A stretch of 43,767 bases of DNA from Planctomycetota bacterium (GTDB lineage Bacteria > Planctomycetota > UBA1135 > GCA-002748355), in contig NYZE01000136.1 in the NCBI GenBank assembly GCA_002685965.1, positions 1 to 43,767 on the forward strand, written 5' to 3'. A model generated the notes under the pieces. It ran no database searches. It was not told where the DNA came from and saw only the letters and a program-made list of their open reading frames with translations. The number at the start of each line of letters is the position of its first letter. Position 1 is the first letter of the stretch. This document shows, piece by piece, positions 15,202 through 23,532 of this stretch. Position numbers and translations under genes: made by a program.

Positions 15202-17466
15202 CTACTTTCGAAGCTCGTTTTGCAGGGTGTTGTCGCCGAACCCGATGAACTGCGACGACGGTGTCATCCACAACGTCCACGTGTAGGAGGTCAGCGTCGC
15301 GCTGCTCACGAAACCGGGCACGAAGAGAACAGGGTCCAGTCTCCCACCGCCCGAGGTCTTGCCGAGCACCGGCCAGAACAGCGGCGCAGAGATGCTGAGT
15401 TGTGACCAGATGTCGTAGGCAAACGCCTTGTCGCTCGCGCTCATGATCGTGACCACCCAGTGCAGCGGGTAGCGCGGCGCCGTGATGCAGAGGAGTTCGG
15501 CGACCCCGTTGCGTGCCTCCCAGGTCGCACGACCATGGTGGTACGCGCCGTCGGTCGCGCCGGCCCGCGGGATCATGAACTCGATATGGCGCCCAGCGCC
15601 GGTGTAACGCGCGCGCGGACGGGGCGGCGTGACGGCGCGGCCGTTGTTGTTCTCGTTTGCCTCGACTACACCGGCGTAGCCGTCGGCGAACGCACCGAGA
15701 TACCAAGTGCCGCCATCCATCCAACACCATGGCATCTGGATCTTGACCGTCTGGGTGTCACTCTGACCGCCGCCCAGCGCGGGCACGTCGTAGAACCACA
15801 GCAAGTAGGACTTACGCGAAACCGTAGAGCTCAGCCCGAGGTGGATCGTCGTCACCGACGCCGGGGCGGCGATGCTGCTCGCGTTGCGCGTCGTGATCGT
15901 GACCGACTGTTGCGCACCCGCCTGCCATGCCATGCCCGACGGGGTCGAGATGGCCGTGATGACGAGGTCAGGGGCCGGATCGATGATGTCGACCGTCCAG
16001 GTGTGCGTGTGAACGAGCTTCTGCTTGTCCTTGCGCACCAGGGCGGAGAGGTCAGACACCTCGACGAGGACCGCGTGCCGACCGAGCGCCATGGCGGTCG
16101 TCTGCAGCGTGAACGAGGTGCCGCCGGTCTGCTTGACCTGGTTGTCGACGAGCCAACGAACGCGCACGCTACCCGGCACCAGGTTGGAGAAGGAGAAGAC
16201 CTGGGGCTTGCCCCTCTCGACACGGACAGGAGAGGCCGCCGGCTGCGGCGACTCGATCGGATTGACGTTGGTGTAGCAGTCCTTGGTCAACTCCTCGACA
16301 CAGATCTCGCAGAGCTGAATGCCGAGCGCCCGCATGAGGCAGTTCGTCTTCGGCCGCCAGAGACCCTTCTTGTAGTAGCGGCAACCCTCGAAACAGCCGA
16401 CGCCGTTGTAGCCCTTCCACAGCGACCACTTGGCGCATGTGCTATCGGCGGTGGCGTTCGCGTTGCTCGGCTCCGGCCCGGTGTAGGTCCCCGAGCGACC
16501 GTAGTCGTACTCGTCGGCAAGACCGCCGAACGAGTGTCCGAACTCGTGGCTCTGCACTTCGTTGGCGGACGAGCCGTTGTAGGACACGGAGAAGGTGCCG
16601 GCGCAACCGCCGTACTTGGGATCGTTGACGAAGACGACAATGCGACCCTCGACGTCGGGTGCAAACGCCGCGTCGCGGTGGGCCTGCGAAGTGTTCTTGA
16701 TGTAGAGGCAACGTTCGGTCCCGCCGGTCCAGTAGGCGGCGTCGTAAACCGTGTCGACGAACTTGGGTGGCGACAACCGCGGGTTGTCGGCGCCACGCTG
16801 GTTCGATGCGTTGAACACCGAGTGCACGTTGAAGAACTTCTTGTAGCTCTTGAACGGCTCCTTCCCGAACAGGTTGCTCATCCAGCCGGTGACGTCACTG
16901 TAAAAGCGCGCCTGATCGACGGCGATGTAACCATCGGCGAGAATGACGATGTCGTAGCGGTTGGCCGTCGGACCGTTGCTGAGGTGGGTCTTGACCACCG
17001 GCGCCCCGGTCGGTTGCGCCGCCGCCGTCGTCGTCACGGCGCGGTCTAGCTGTTGCCGCGACACGGTCGCGACGCGCCGCTCGACGCCATCGATGACGCG
17101 CACGATGGCGAGCGACGCCGTGCGCAGCGAGTCCGGAATCTTGACCAACCGAACGATGCCGGGCTCGCGCACCTGATCACCGAAGACGACCGGATTCGTG
17201 TTCTTCGCGTCGAGGTGGAAGGTCGCCAGATCCAGGCGCACGCGCTCGAAGACCTGGCCGTCGGTATCGAGGAGCTTGATCCACGCCACGGGGCCACCGT
17301 GATCGCGGGCAGCCGTGAAACGCGCGTCACGACGCCAGGCAGCCGTCACCGAAACGCGCTGGGCGTCGCCTTCGACCAGCAACAACAGGGTCTTGGCATC
17401 GGTGGTCCGCTGCGCAGGCAAGACACAGGCGAGGAGCGAGATAGTGCAGAGCAGGGAGAGCCTCAT
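15202..17466 (-). CDS. Secreted M64-family zinc metallopeptidase with CARDB-like domain
   Basis: A 754-residue exported protein with signal peptide MRLSLLCTISLLACVLPAQ. Residues ~30-150 are an N-terminal beta domain. The M64 (IgA peptidase) catalytic domain spans ~165-410, opening with YDIVILADGYIAVDQARFYS and NVHSVFNASNQRGADNPR. The zinc site is HEFGH at 307-311, followed by the family-specific LADEYDYG; cysteine-rich loops further on (GVGCFEGCRYY, QLCEICVEEL) probably form disulphides. Residues ~500-610 form a CARDB-like beta domain (PDLVITAIS, VVEANENNNGRAV), and the C-terminal part is beta-rich. GGGAG lies just before the ATG. It begins 6 bases after the stop of the endonuclease-like gene, so the two are likely co-expressed secreted hydrolases. 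Confidence 0.88.
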   Translation of the reverse strand: MRLSLLCTISLLACVLPAQRTTDAKTLLLLVEGDAQRVSVTAAWRRDARFTAARDHGGPVAWIKLLDTDGQVFERVRLDLATFHLDAKNTNPVVFGDQVREPGIVRLVKIPDSLRTASLAIVRVIDGVERRVATVSRQQLDRAVTTTAAAQPTGAPVVKTHLSNGPTANRYDIVILADGYIAVDQARFYSDVTGWMSNLFGKEPFKSYKKFFNVHSVFNASNQRGADNPRLSPPKFVDTVYDAAYWTGGTERCLYIKNTSQAHRDAAFAPDVEGRIVVFVNDPKYGGCAGTFSVSYNGSSANEVQSHEFGHSFGGLADEYDYGRSGTYTGPEPSNANATADSTCAKWSLWKGYNGVGCFEGCRYYKKGLWRPKTNCLMRALGIQLCEICVEELTKDCYTNVNPIESPQPAASPVRVERGKPQVFSFSNLVPGSVRVRWLVDNQVKQTGGTSFTLQTTAMALGRHAVLVEVSDLSALVRKDKQKLVHTHTWTVDIIDPAPDLVITAISTPSGMAWQAGAQQSVTITTRNASSIAAPASVTTIHLGLSSTVSRKSYLLWFYDVPALGGGQSDTQTVKIQMPWCWMDGGTWYLGAFADGYAGVVEANENNNGRAVTPPRPRARYTGAGRHIEFMIPRAGATDGAYHHGRATWEARNGVAELLCITAPRYPLHWVVTIMSASDKAFAYDIWSQLSISAPLFWPVLGKTSGGGRLDPVLFVPGFVSSATLTSYTWTLWMTPSSQFIGFGDNTLQNELRK

Positions 17467-17472
17467 GGCTCC

Positions 17473-18660
17473 CTACCTTAGCTGCTCCTTGCGGGTCAGC
17501 TTGATCTCCAGGCGTCCCCGGTAGGCAAAAACAGGCCCCACGACCGTCAGCCCCTTGCCCTTCCACGCATCGATGCCAGCAAAACGTGCCACGGCACCGC
17601 GCGGAATGAAGACGGTCAGCGACTGGCGCGGGTCCTTGCCGAACTTGATCAACACGTGCCCGCCGCTCTTCGTGCGTTCGACGGAGTGCACCTTGCCCTT
17701 GGCTTCGACCTCCTGGAGCAGGAAGCTGCGCATGCCGTGCACGTCGGTGGCATCGACCTGCGGCCGGCGCAGCTCGGCGCTCGTCGCCGCGCCGCCAGCG
17801 ATCTCGGCCGCAACGCGGCGCACGGGCGCGGGCCACGAAACCGTGCACATGGCCGGAGCGTGGTCGGAGGCCGCGTCCGGATCGTGCACGAACCTCGCCG
17901 ACTTGACGGCAAGCTCCCCGTCGTAGAGCACGAAGTCGATCTGCTGTTTGCGACCGGACCAGATGTAGCTGTAGCGGTTCTCTTCGGAAGCGACGGCAGT
18001 GGCATCCTTCAAGCGATCGAACAGCGACGCCAAAGACGCGGAATCCCGCTCGTCGTTCAGGTCCCCGAGCAGGACGAACGGCGCACAAAAGCCGCGCGCG
18101 CGCAGATCATCGAGCACCTCCAGCACGCCGTTCGCCTCGGCGGTACGCCAGCGCACGCCCTGCTTGTCCTTGCCCAGCGTCCGCTTCGACTTGAAGTGGA
18201 CCGGCGCCACGAGCAAGGTGCGGCCTTCGGACGGCTCGAGCTCGAAGACCGGCAAGCCACGCGCGAAGCGCTTCTGTTTACCTTCGAGCGGCCAGTGCCG
18301 GTGCCCCATCGACCGCTTGATGCGCACGCGCGACATCACAGCCGTGTGAATCCCGCGCCTGTCGTTCGTCGACAGAAAACCGATGAACGCGTATGGCTTG
18401 CTCAGCATCGTGTTGAGCAGGCGCAGTACGCCGAGATTCTCCACCTCTTGCATGGCCAGCACATCGGCACCGAGGGTGTCAATGGTCTTCGCCAAGATGC
18501 GCATCTCGGCACGGCTCTTGGGCGACGTTCCTTCGTCGGCGTGAAACGGGTCGTCGGCGTTGTCGAACAGGTTCTCGACGTTGTAGGTCGCGATCGTCAG
18601 AGCGTTGTCCTGAGCGAGCGCGGGGAAGGCGAGCGCGAGGAAGGCGAGTACGAAACGCAT
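17473..18660 (-). CDS. Secreted endonuclease/exonuclease/phosphatase-family protein
   Basis: A 395-residue exported protein with signal peptide MRFVLAFLALAFPALAQ. The EEP catalytic fold covers about residues 20-275: LTIATYNVENLFD, VLAMQEVENLGVLR (metal-binding Glu), VHFKSKR, VLLGDLNDERDS and SDHAPAMCTV (catalytic Asp-His). The last ~80 residues (KGKVHSVERTKSGGHVLIKF onward) look like a small OB-type beta domain. Together this predicts an extracellular or periplasmic nuclease for nucleic-acid scavenging. A phosphodiesterase acting on lipids is possible within this superfamily. A TATAAG box lies 6 bases before the ATG, so the transcript may be nearly leaderless. The M64 peptidase gene follows after 6 bases. 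Confidence 0.87.
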   Translation of the reverse strand: MRFVLAFLALAFPALAQDNALTIATYNVENLFDNADDPFHADEGTSPKSRAEMRILAKTIDTLGADVLAMQEVENLGVLRLLNTMLSKPYAFIGFLSTNDRRGIHTAVMSRVRIKRSMGHRHWPLEGKQKRFARGLPVFELEPSEGRTLLVAPVHFKSKRTLGKDKQGVRWRTAEANGVLEVLDDLRARGFCAPFVLLGDLNDERDSASLASLFDRLKDATAVASEENRYSYIWSGRKQQIDFVLYDGELAVKSARFVHDPDAASDHAPAMCTVSWPAPVRRVAAEIAGGAATSAELRRPQVDATDVHGMRSFLLQEVEAKGKVHSVERTKSGGHVLIKFGKDPRQSLTVFIPRGAVARFAGIDAWKGKGLTVVGPVFAYRGRLEIKLTRKEQLR

Positions 18661-18681
18661 GCCCCTCTTATAGCCAAGCCG

Positions 18682-19395
18682 TCACGTCGAACGGCGAATC
18701 AAGAGCAGCCGCAGACCGACGAAGAGCAAGAACCCCGCGAACGCGTGCTGGAACAGCGACGAGTCCGCACGATGTGCGACCCATGAGCCCACCACCGCAC
18801 CGACCACGCAGGCTGGCGCCAGCATGCGCACGCAGCGCAGCTCGGCCGTACCCTGGTCCAAATGGCGCTGGAGGCCCAAGAACGCCGTTGGCGCCACGAC
18901 GAGCAACGAGGTCGCCCGGCACTGCAGCCAGGTGAGGTCATGGAACAAGAAGCCGAGCGCCGGAATCAGGATCAGGCCGCCACCGATGCCGACCAGAGTG
19001 CCGAGTCCGCCCATGCACAGGCCAATCAGCGGTAGCACGACGAACATTGGCCACGCCATGTCGCCGTATGCCAACAACCCGTCGGACTGCGCGGCGCCGA
19101 ACGGCGGCAGGCCGAACAGCCTGACGACTACGACCAGCACGACGACGGCGAAGATGCGACGCAGCACCGCCGTGGGCAGGCGGTTGATCATGGGTGCGAC
19201 GGTGCGGGCCGCCAAGATCGCCGGCGGCGCCACCAACAGCGCGGCGAGAATCGCAGGTCGCGCCGCCGGGTCACCGCTGATCAGGTCGACCGCGACACCG
19301 GCCGCAGCCACGAACATCACGACTCCGAGGCTCGTGCCGCTCGCTTTACGGTGATCCAGACCAAAGCCGATGCACAGGATCGGCACGATCAGCAC
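18682..19395 (-). CDS. TauE/SafE-family permease with no canonical start codon at its conserved N-terminus
   Basis: At least 237 residues of a sulfite/sulfonate-exporter-type membrane protein with two repeats carrying glycine-rich motifs. The second is GTLVGIGGGLILIPALGFL. The first, AAFLGIGGGVLIVPIL, lies across and upstream of the first canonical start (GTG 19395). In the same frame, coding sequence with family character (RRRIAAGLGLVVGFIAAFLG) runs back to ~19470 and meets only the TAA stop (19494-19492) of the upstream gene; no ATG, GTG or TTG lies between. The real N-terminus is therefore probably made from a rare codon (ACG 19479, after GGAG, or ATC 19473/19458) or by readthrough. The coordinates given are the conservative canonical-start version. 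The substrate is unknown. Confidence 0.8.
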   Translation of the reverse strand: MLIVPILCIGFGLDHRKASGTSLGVVMFVAAAGVAVDLISGDPAARPAILAALLVAPPAILAARTVAPMINRLPTAVLRRIFAVVVLVVVVRLFGLPPFGAAQSDGLLAYGDMAWPMFVVLPLIGLCMGGLGTLVGIGGGLILIPALGFLFHDLTWLQCRATSLLVVAPTAFLGLQRHLDQGTAELRCVRMLAPACVVGAVVGSWVAHRADSSLFQHAFAGFLLFVGLRLLLIRRST

Positions 19396-19491
19396 ACCGC
19401 CGCCAATACCGAGGAAAGCGGCTATGAATCCGACTACGAGGCCGAGCCCCGCAGCGATGCGCCGTCTCTGGATCGCCGTGAACTTCTCCGG

Positions 19492-20004
19492 TTAGTCGAA
19501 CTTGCGCTTGCGGATCCGCTGCACGGTCTTGGTCGTCGACCGCTGCTTCTTGTCGCCGCAAATGATGATCTTTGCGCCGAGTCCCTTTGCGGTCGCCCGC
19601 TCGGGAACAGTGCGCTCCGTGTAGTCGGTGCCCTTGGCGTAGATGGTCGGCTGCAGCTTCTTGAGAAGGCTGTCCGCCGTCTCTTCCTCGAAACACGTCA
19701 CGTAGTCGACGCTCGCCAAGCCGGCCACTGTCTCCATGCGGTCCGCGACCGTGTTCACCGGGAAGCCCTTGCCTTTGAGCTTGGTGACGGCCCTGTCGTC
19801 ATTGAGCGCGACGATCAAGAAGTCACCGCGCGACTTGGCATCCTCGAGACACCGCACGTGTCCCAGATGCAGCAGGTCGAAACAGCCGTTGGTCAGAACT
19901 ACGGCCTTTCCTTGCGAGCGGAGACCCTCGATGGTCCCGGCCAGGGTCCGCAGGTTGGTAATGACCTTGTCTTTCGCCTTGAGTCGCTTCGCTACCAGAG
20001 CCAA
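19492..20004 (-). CDS. Stand-alone cytidylyltransferase-fold nucleotidyltransferase, HldE C-domain-like
   Basis: A 170-residue protein matching the C-terminal adenylyltransferase half of HldE/RfaE. It has TNGCFDLLHLGHVRCLEDAK with the HxGH motif at 46-49, IVALNDDRAVTKLKGKGFP and NTVADRMETVAGLASVDYV. It ends in a basic tail (KKQRSTTKTVQRIRKRKFD). The TTG start at 20004 is supported by a strong AGGAGGAGGT just upstream. Predicted to transfer a nucleotide to a sugar phosphate. Since a full bifunctional HldE is encoded 150 bases away, this copy is either a duplicate or acts on a different sugar phosphate. Its TAA stop is in the same frame as the TauE permease that follows. Confidence 0.85.
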   Translation of the reverse strand: MALVAKRLKAKDKVITNLRTLAGTIEGLRSQGKAVVLTNGCFDLLHLGHVRCLEDAKSRGDFLIVALNDDRAVTKLKGKGFPVNTVADRMETVAGLASVDYVTCFEEETADSLLKKLQPTIYAKGTDYTERTVPERATAKGLGAKIIICGDKKQRSTTKTVQRIRKRKFD

Positions 20005-20109
20005 CTGCCACCTCCTCCTCTGCGGTGTTTTGCAACGCTAGGTCGCAAGTGTCCAGAGGATCGACACAAATCGGCCTCGACTGGAGCAAAAACCGTCCGA
20101 ATGTTCCGT

Positions 20110-20133
20110 GCCATCGCCGCCTCGAGGCATGGC
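20110..20133 (-). terminator. Possible terminator after hldE
   Basis: On the minus strand GCCAT and ATGGC pair around an inner perfect palindrome GCCTCGAGGC (20119-20128). A T5 tract follows some 15-20 bases further downstream. The hairpin begins about 20 bases after the hldE stop codon. The distance between stem and T-run is longer than in a classic intrinsic terminator. Confidence 0.3.
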
Positions 20134-20153
20134 GTCGGCCCAGCGCGCGCGCC

Positions 20154-21641
20154 TCATGAACTCAGGCCGCGGATGTGGTCAATCAACGCGGTCGAGGAAT
20201 AGCCCGTCTCGAGCGGCACCAACACGACCTGACCGCCGTGGGCTTCCACCCACTCGCGCCCGATGACGCCCTTGTCGCGCCAGTCCTCGCCCTTGACCAA
20301 CACGTCGGGGGAGATCAACTCGATCAACTCGAGCGGCGTGTCGTCGCCGAACGGCACGACGTAGTCCACGACCTCGAGACCGGCGAGCAGCGCGAGCCTG
20401 TCGGCCAGCGGACACACCGGCCGCGACTCACCCTTGAGCCGCTGGATCGAGGCATCGTCGTTGACGCCAACGATCAAGAGGTCTCCATAGGCACGCGCCG
20501 CCTTCAAATAGGCCAGGTGACCCGGATGCAGCAGATCGAAGCAGCCGTTCGTAAATACGATGCGTTTGCTGTCGCGGCGCAGCCCGACCAGGGCAAGCGC
20601 CAGGCTCGCTGCGTCGAGTTGCTTACCCGTGCCCGTCTCGCCGAGAAGTCCCCGCAACTCAGCACCCGTGACGGTCGCGGTCCCGAAGCGGCCCACGACG
20701 ATGCCCGCGGCGAGGTTCGCCAGTCGAATGGCGGCCTGCAGCGCAAGGCCCGCGCCGATGCCGTAGGCCAACAGCCCCACCACCGTGTCGCCGGCCCCGG
20801 TCACGTCGAACACCGCGCGCGCCTCTGTCGGCAGGATCGCATGCTGCGCATCGCGCGTGCGGTAGTAGATGCCGTCCTTGCCAAGCGTAATCACGACAGT
20901 CTCGAGTTCGGCGACTTTGGCCAGCGCAGTGGCGACCTCCGCCAAGCGATCCAGGTCCGGGTCGGGCCCGATCGTCATGCCCGTCGCTTGCTCCGCCTCG
21001 ATCATGTTCGGTGTAACCAGAGTCGCGCCGGCGTAGCGCGCATAGTCTCTGCCCTTCGGATCGACGAGCACGGGCACACCGTGCTGATGCGCCTGATCGA
21101 TCACTGCGCGCAGGACGGCCAGTGACAGGGCGCCCTTGCCGTAGTCGGAGACCACGACGACGTCGAACTCCGCCACTTGTTCGTCGAGGAAGGCCAGCAC
21201 CTCCTGCTCGGCCTTGCCATCCAGATCGCGAATGGTCTCTTCGTCGACGCGTAACACCTGCTGCGTGCGACTGACGAACCGAGTCTTGACCGTGGTCGAC
21301 CGCAATGCGTCGCGTACCAGACCGGCCGTGTCGATGCCAGCAGCGGCGAGTTTCTGCTCGAGGCGAGCAGCGTCCTCGTCGTCACCGATCACGCCGAGGC
21401 AGGTCGCGGTTCCACCGACACTGACGATGTTGGCCGCGACGTTGCCCGCACCACCGAGGCGGTAGCTCGAGAAGCTGGACTCGAACACGAGCACCGGCGC
21501 CTCTGGCGACACACGGCTGGCACTTCCTTCGACGTAGCGGTCGAGAATGAGATCGCCGAACACGAGCGCGCGCGGCGGGCGCGCGTTCTCGAACAGCTCG
21601 CGCAGCGACTGCGTGTCGGTCGGGCCGTCGGACAAGCTCAC
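20154..21641 (-). CDS. hldE: Bifunctional heptose-7-phosphate kinase / heptose-1-phosphate adenylyltransferase (HldE)
   Basis: A 495-residue two-domain enzyme of LPS inner-core heptose precursor (ADP-heptose) synthesis. Residues ~20-330 form the ribokinase-like kinase (YRLGGAGNVAANIVSVGG, and the catalytic DVTGAGDTVVG with Asp285). Residues ~355-495 form the nucleotidyltransferase (TNGCFDLLHPGHLAYLK with HPGH at 372-375, DVLVKGEDW). The full length matches E. coli HldE. The GTG start overlaps the stop of the upstream gene by 4 bases (GTGA), so translation is coupled. It is the last gene of the fabD-lpxK-lpxL-like-hldE operon. No hldD epimerase or gmhB phosphatase is present in the window. Confidence 0.94.
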   Translation of the reverse strand: MSLSDGPTDTQSLRELFENARPPRALVFGDLILDRYVEGSASRVSPEAPVLVFESSFSSYRLGGAGNVAANIVSVGGTATCLGVIGDDEDAARLEQKLAAAGIDTAGLVRDALRSTTVKTRFVSRTQQVLRVDEETIRDLDGKAEQEVLAFLDEQVAEFDVVVVSDYGKGALSLAVLRAVIDQAHQHGVPVLVDPKGRDYARYAGATLVTPNMIEAEQATGMTIGPDPDLDRLAEVATALAKVAELETVVITLGKDGIYYRTRDAQHAILPTEARAVFDVTGAGDTVVGLLAYGIGAGLALQAAIRLANLAAGIVVGRFGTATVTGAELRGLLGETGTGKQLDAASLALALVGLRRDSKRIVFTNGCFDLLHPGHLAYLKAARAYGDLLIVGVNDDASIQRLKGESRPVCPLADRLALLAGLEVVDYVVPFGDDTPLELIELISPDVLVKGEDWRDKGVIGREWVEAHGGQVVLVPLETGYSSTALIDHIRGLSS

Positions 21642-22564
21642 TGACCGTCCACCCCGGCAGCATCAACGCAGAGCGCCTGGTGTAGCAACGGCAGCAAGAT
21701 CTCGTGCTGGCAGGTGATCTGCAACCCGACGTTGGATGGCCGACGCACTACGTTGGTGACTGCGCGATAGTGCTGAATCATGTCGAGGTTGGCAGTGGTG
21801 AAGTCCTCACTGAGGGTGCCGAGGTTGCGGGCCAGCGACACGGCCTTCAAGAACACTTCCGGCATCAGCACGGCCGAACCCAGGTTTACCCACAGCCCCT
21901 TGTCGAGGCGCTGCACACTCTCGCACATCAACTCGAAGTCGCGCAGGGTTGCGGTGCCGAGCGCCGCACCATCGAGGTCCGGGTCCATGTGCACGATGTC
22001 GCAACCGAAGGCAACGTGGATCGTTGCGGGCAGGCCGAGACGGAAGGCCTCGGCGAACACTGAGACCTCGGCGTGCGGCAAGTTCTGCTCGACGATCGAG
22101 CGGCCGATCGCCTTACCATAACCCTCGCCACTCGAGGCCGCGGTTTTGGCAGCACCGTTGAGCCCATCGAAGGTCTCACGCCAGAAGCCGAAGCTCCCGT
22201 CGGCGAGGTTCTCATCGACGTCCTCGCTGCTCGCACCCAGGAAGGCGAACTCGTAATCGTGCACAGCAGCGGCGCTGTTGGTCGCCAGGTGGCTGATGAA
22301 GCCGCGGCGCATCAGATCGATCACGAGGGGCGCCAGCCCGACCTTGAGCACGTGCGCGCCAAAGGCGAGACCAACCATGCAGCCTTCGGCCTTGCAGCGG
22401 CGCCATGTGCGCACGAGCTCCTTGAGTTGCTGGCTGCCCAGGATGTCAGGCAGCGAATCAAACCAGTCGCCAAACCCTGCGACCGGCGGGTGCACGACGG
22501 CAAAGTCGGCACGCTGGACCAGGTTTCTGCGCGTCAGAACGGATCGGATCTCGGGGCGGCTCAT
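21638..22564 (-). CDS. Deoxyhypusine-synthase-like protein of unknown role in the LPS operon
   Basis: A 308-residue soluble protein that resembles the NAD-dependent deoxyhypusine synthase fold. It has LAFGAHVLKVGLAPLVIDLM and RRGFISHLATNSAAAVHDYE early, then FGCDIVHMDPDLDGAALG, then NLGSAVLMPEVFLKAVSLAR near the C-terminus. Bacteria have no hypusine pathway, so true deoxyhypusine synthesis is unlikely. Related homologues in bacteria include homospermidine-type synthases. Its position, overlapping the LpxL-like gene upstream (ATGA) and hldE downstream (GTGA), points to an envelope or LPS job, which is inference from context. The family assignment is from motif memory and should be checked by structure comparison. 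Confidence 0.65.
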   Translation of the reverse strand: MSRPEIRSVLTRRNLVQRADFAVVHPPVAGFGDWFDSLPDILGSQQLKELVRTWRRCKAEGCMVGLAFGAHVLKVGLAPLVIDLMRRGFISHLATNSAAAVHDYEFAFLGASSEDVDENLADGSFGFWRETFDGLNGAAKTAASSGEGYGKAIGRSIVEQNLPHAEVSVFAEAFRLGLPATIHVAFGCDIVHMDPDLDGAALGTATLRDFELMCESVQRLDKGLWVNLGSAVLMPEVFLKAVSLARNLGTLSEDFTTANLDMIQHYRAVTNVVRRPSNVGLQITCQHEILLPLLHQALCVDAAGVDGQ

Positions 22565-23532
22565 GCGCTCTTCTTCTCACCGGGAGTCGCGGACACCTCA
22601 TTGGGCGGCCGCGACCGATACCTGTCATGCACCCAGAAGTACTGTTCTGGGGCTCCGAGAATCAGCTGCTCGACCGCCCGGTGCAAGCGGCAGGTTGCTT
22701 CGTAGACCGGATCGACGGCCGTTTTCTTGTCCGCGGAGGGGCTGGCCTCGGGCACGCCGAACATGTCGGCGACCGCAACCCGGAAGCGGAAGCGGCGACC
22801 GAGACGGATCGCGGCGCCAACGACGATCGGCGCGCCAGTCATCTGGGACAGCCGAGCCTGCGTGCGATCGCAGGATGCCAGCTTGCCGAACACCGGCACG
22901 AACAAGGCACGCAGGCGCTGGTTCTGGTCTGGCAGAGTCCCGACCGCTTGGCCAGAGCGCAAGCCCTCGACGAGGTGCACAACCCCACCACGGCGCGGCC
23001 AGAGGTGGCACCCGGTGAGTGAGCGCGTCCGGCGCACGTAGTCATCGATCAGCGGATTGCCGAGCGGGCGCGCGATGACATGGATGCTGCGAAACTCGAT
23101 CGCGACGCCGATGCCGGCGGCCTCCCACGAACCGAGGTGCGGTGTGCACAGGATCGGCGGGCAGCCGTTGGCGATGCGTTCGAAGTCTCGGGCACGTTCG
23201 TTCCAGTGTGAGCGGTCGAAGCGGGCCATGAACTTGCCGCTATGCACGTAGCGCCCGATCTTCGCCATATCGGCAAGAACCATGAAGGCGCTGCCACAGG
23301 CGCGATAGGCGATGCGCCGCAACTCGGGCTCGGACTTGCTGTCGCCATAGGCCTGGCGCAGGTTGCGCAGCGAGATCTCGCGACGCGACTTGACGAGGAA
23401 AAGGAAGGTGCGTCCGAGCCCGTCGAGGAGCGGATAGGCAATCATTTCCGGCAGCCAGGCGAATGCGAACAGTAACGAGCGCGCAGCTACGTAGGCGACG
23501 CCATCGACCAAGCGGTTGCGCTGCTTGGCCAT
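22561..23532 (-). CDS. Lipid A late acyltransferase (LpxL/HtrB family)
   Basis: A 323-residue membrane-associated acyltransferase of usual family length. An N-terminal hydrophobic helix is followed by the catalytic H-x4-E motif as His132-Glu137 in TPHLGSWEAAG. Further family features are IHVIARPLGNPLIDDYVRR, GTLPDQNQR and the closing QYFWVHDRYRSRP. It is predicted to add a secondary acyl chain to a lipid A precursor at the inner membrane. Its genes on both sides overlap it (TGATG with lpxK, ATGA with the next gene). The exact acyl position cannot be told from sequence, so no specific symbol is given. Confidence 0.88.
   Translation of the reverse strand: MAKQRNRLVDGVAYVAARSLLFAFAWLPEMIAYPLLDGLGRTFLFLVKSRREISLRNLRQAYGDSKSEPELRRIAYRACGSAFMVLADMAKIGRYVHSGKFMARFDRSHWNERARDFERIANGCPPILCTPHLGSWEAAGIGVAIEFRSIHVIARPLGNPLIDDYVRRTRSLTGCHLWPRRGGVVHLVEGLRSGQAVGTLPDQNQRLRALFVPVFGKLASCDRTQARLSQMTGAPIVVGAAIRLGRRFRFRVAVADMFGVPEASPSADKKTAVDPVYEATCRLHRAVEQLILGAPEQYFWVHDRYRSRPPNEVSATPGEKKSA

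Noticed and set aside
15460..17049. 529-codon open frame on the plus strand
   Set aside because: It is antisense to the M64 peptidase, which has a signal peptide, zinc site and domain features; the antisense frame has none.
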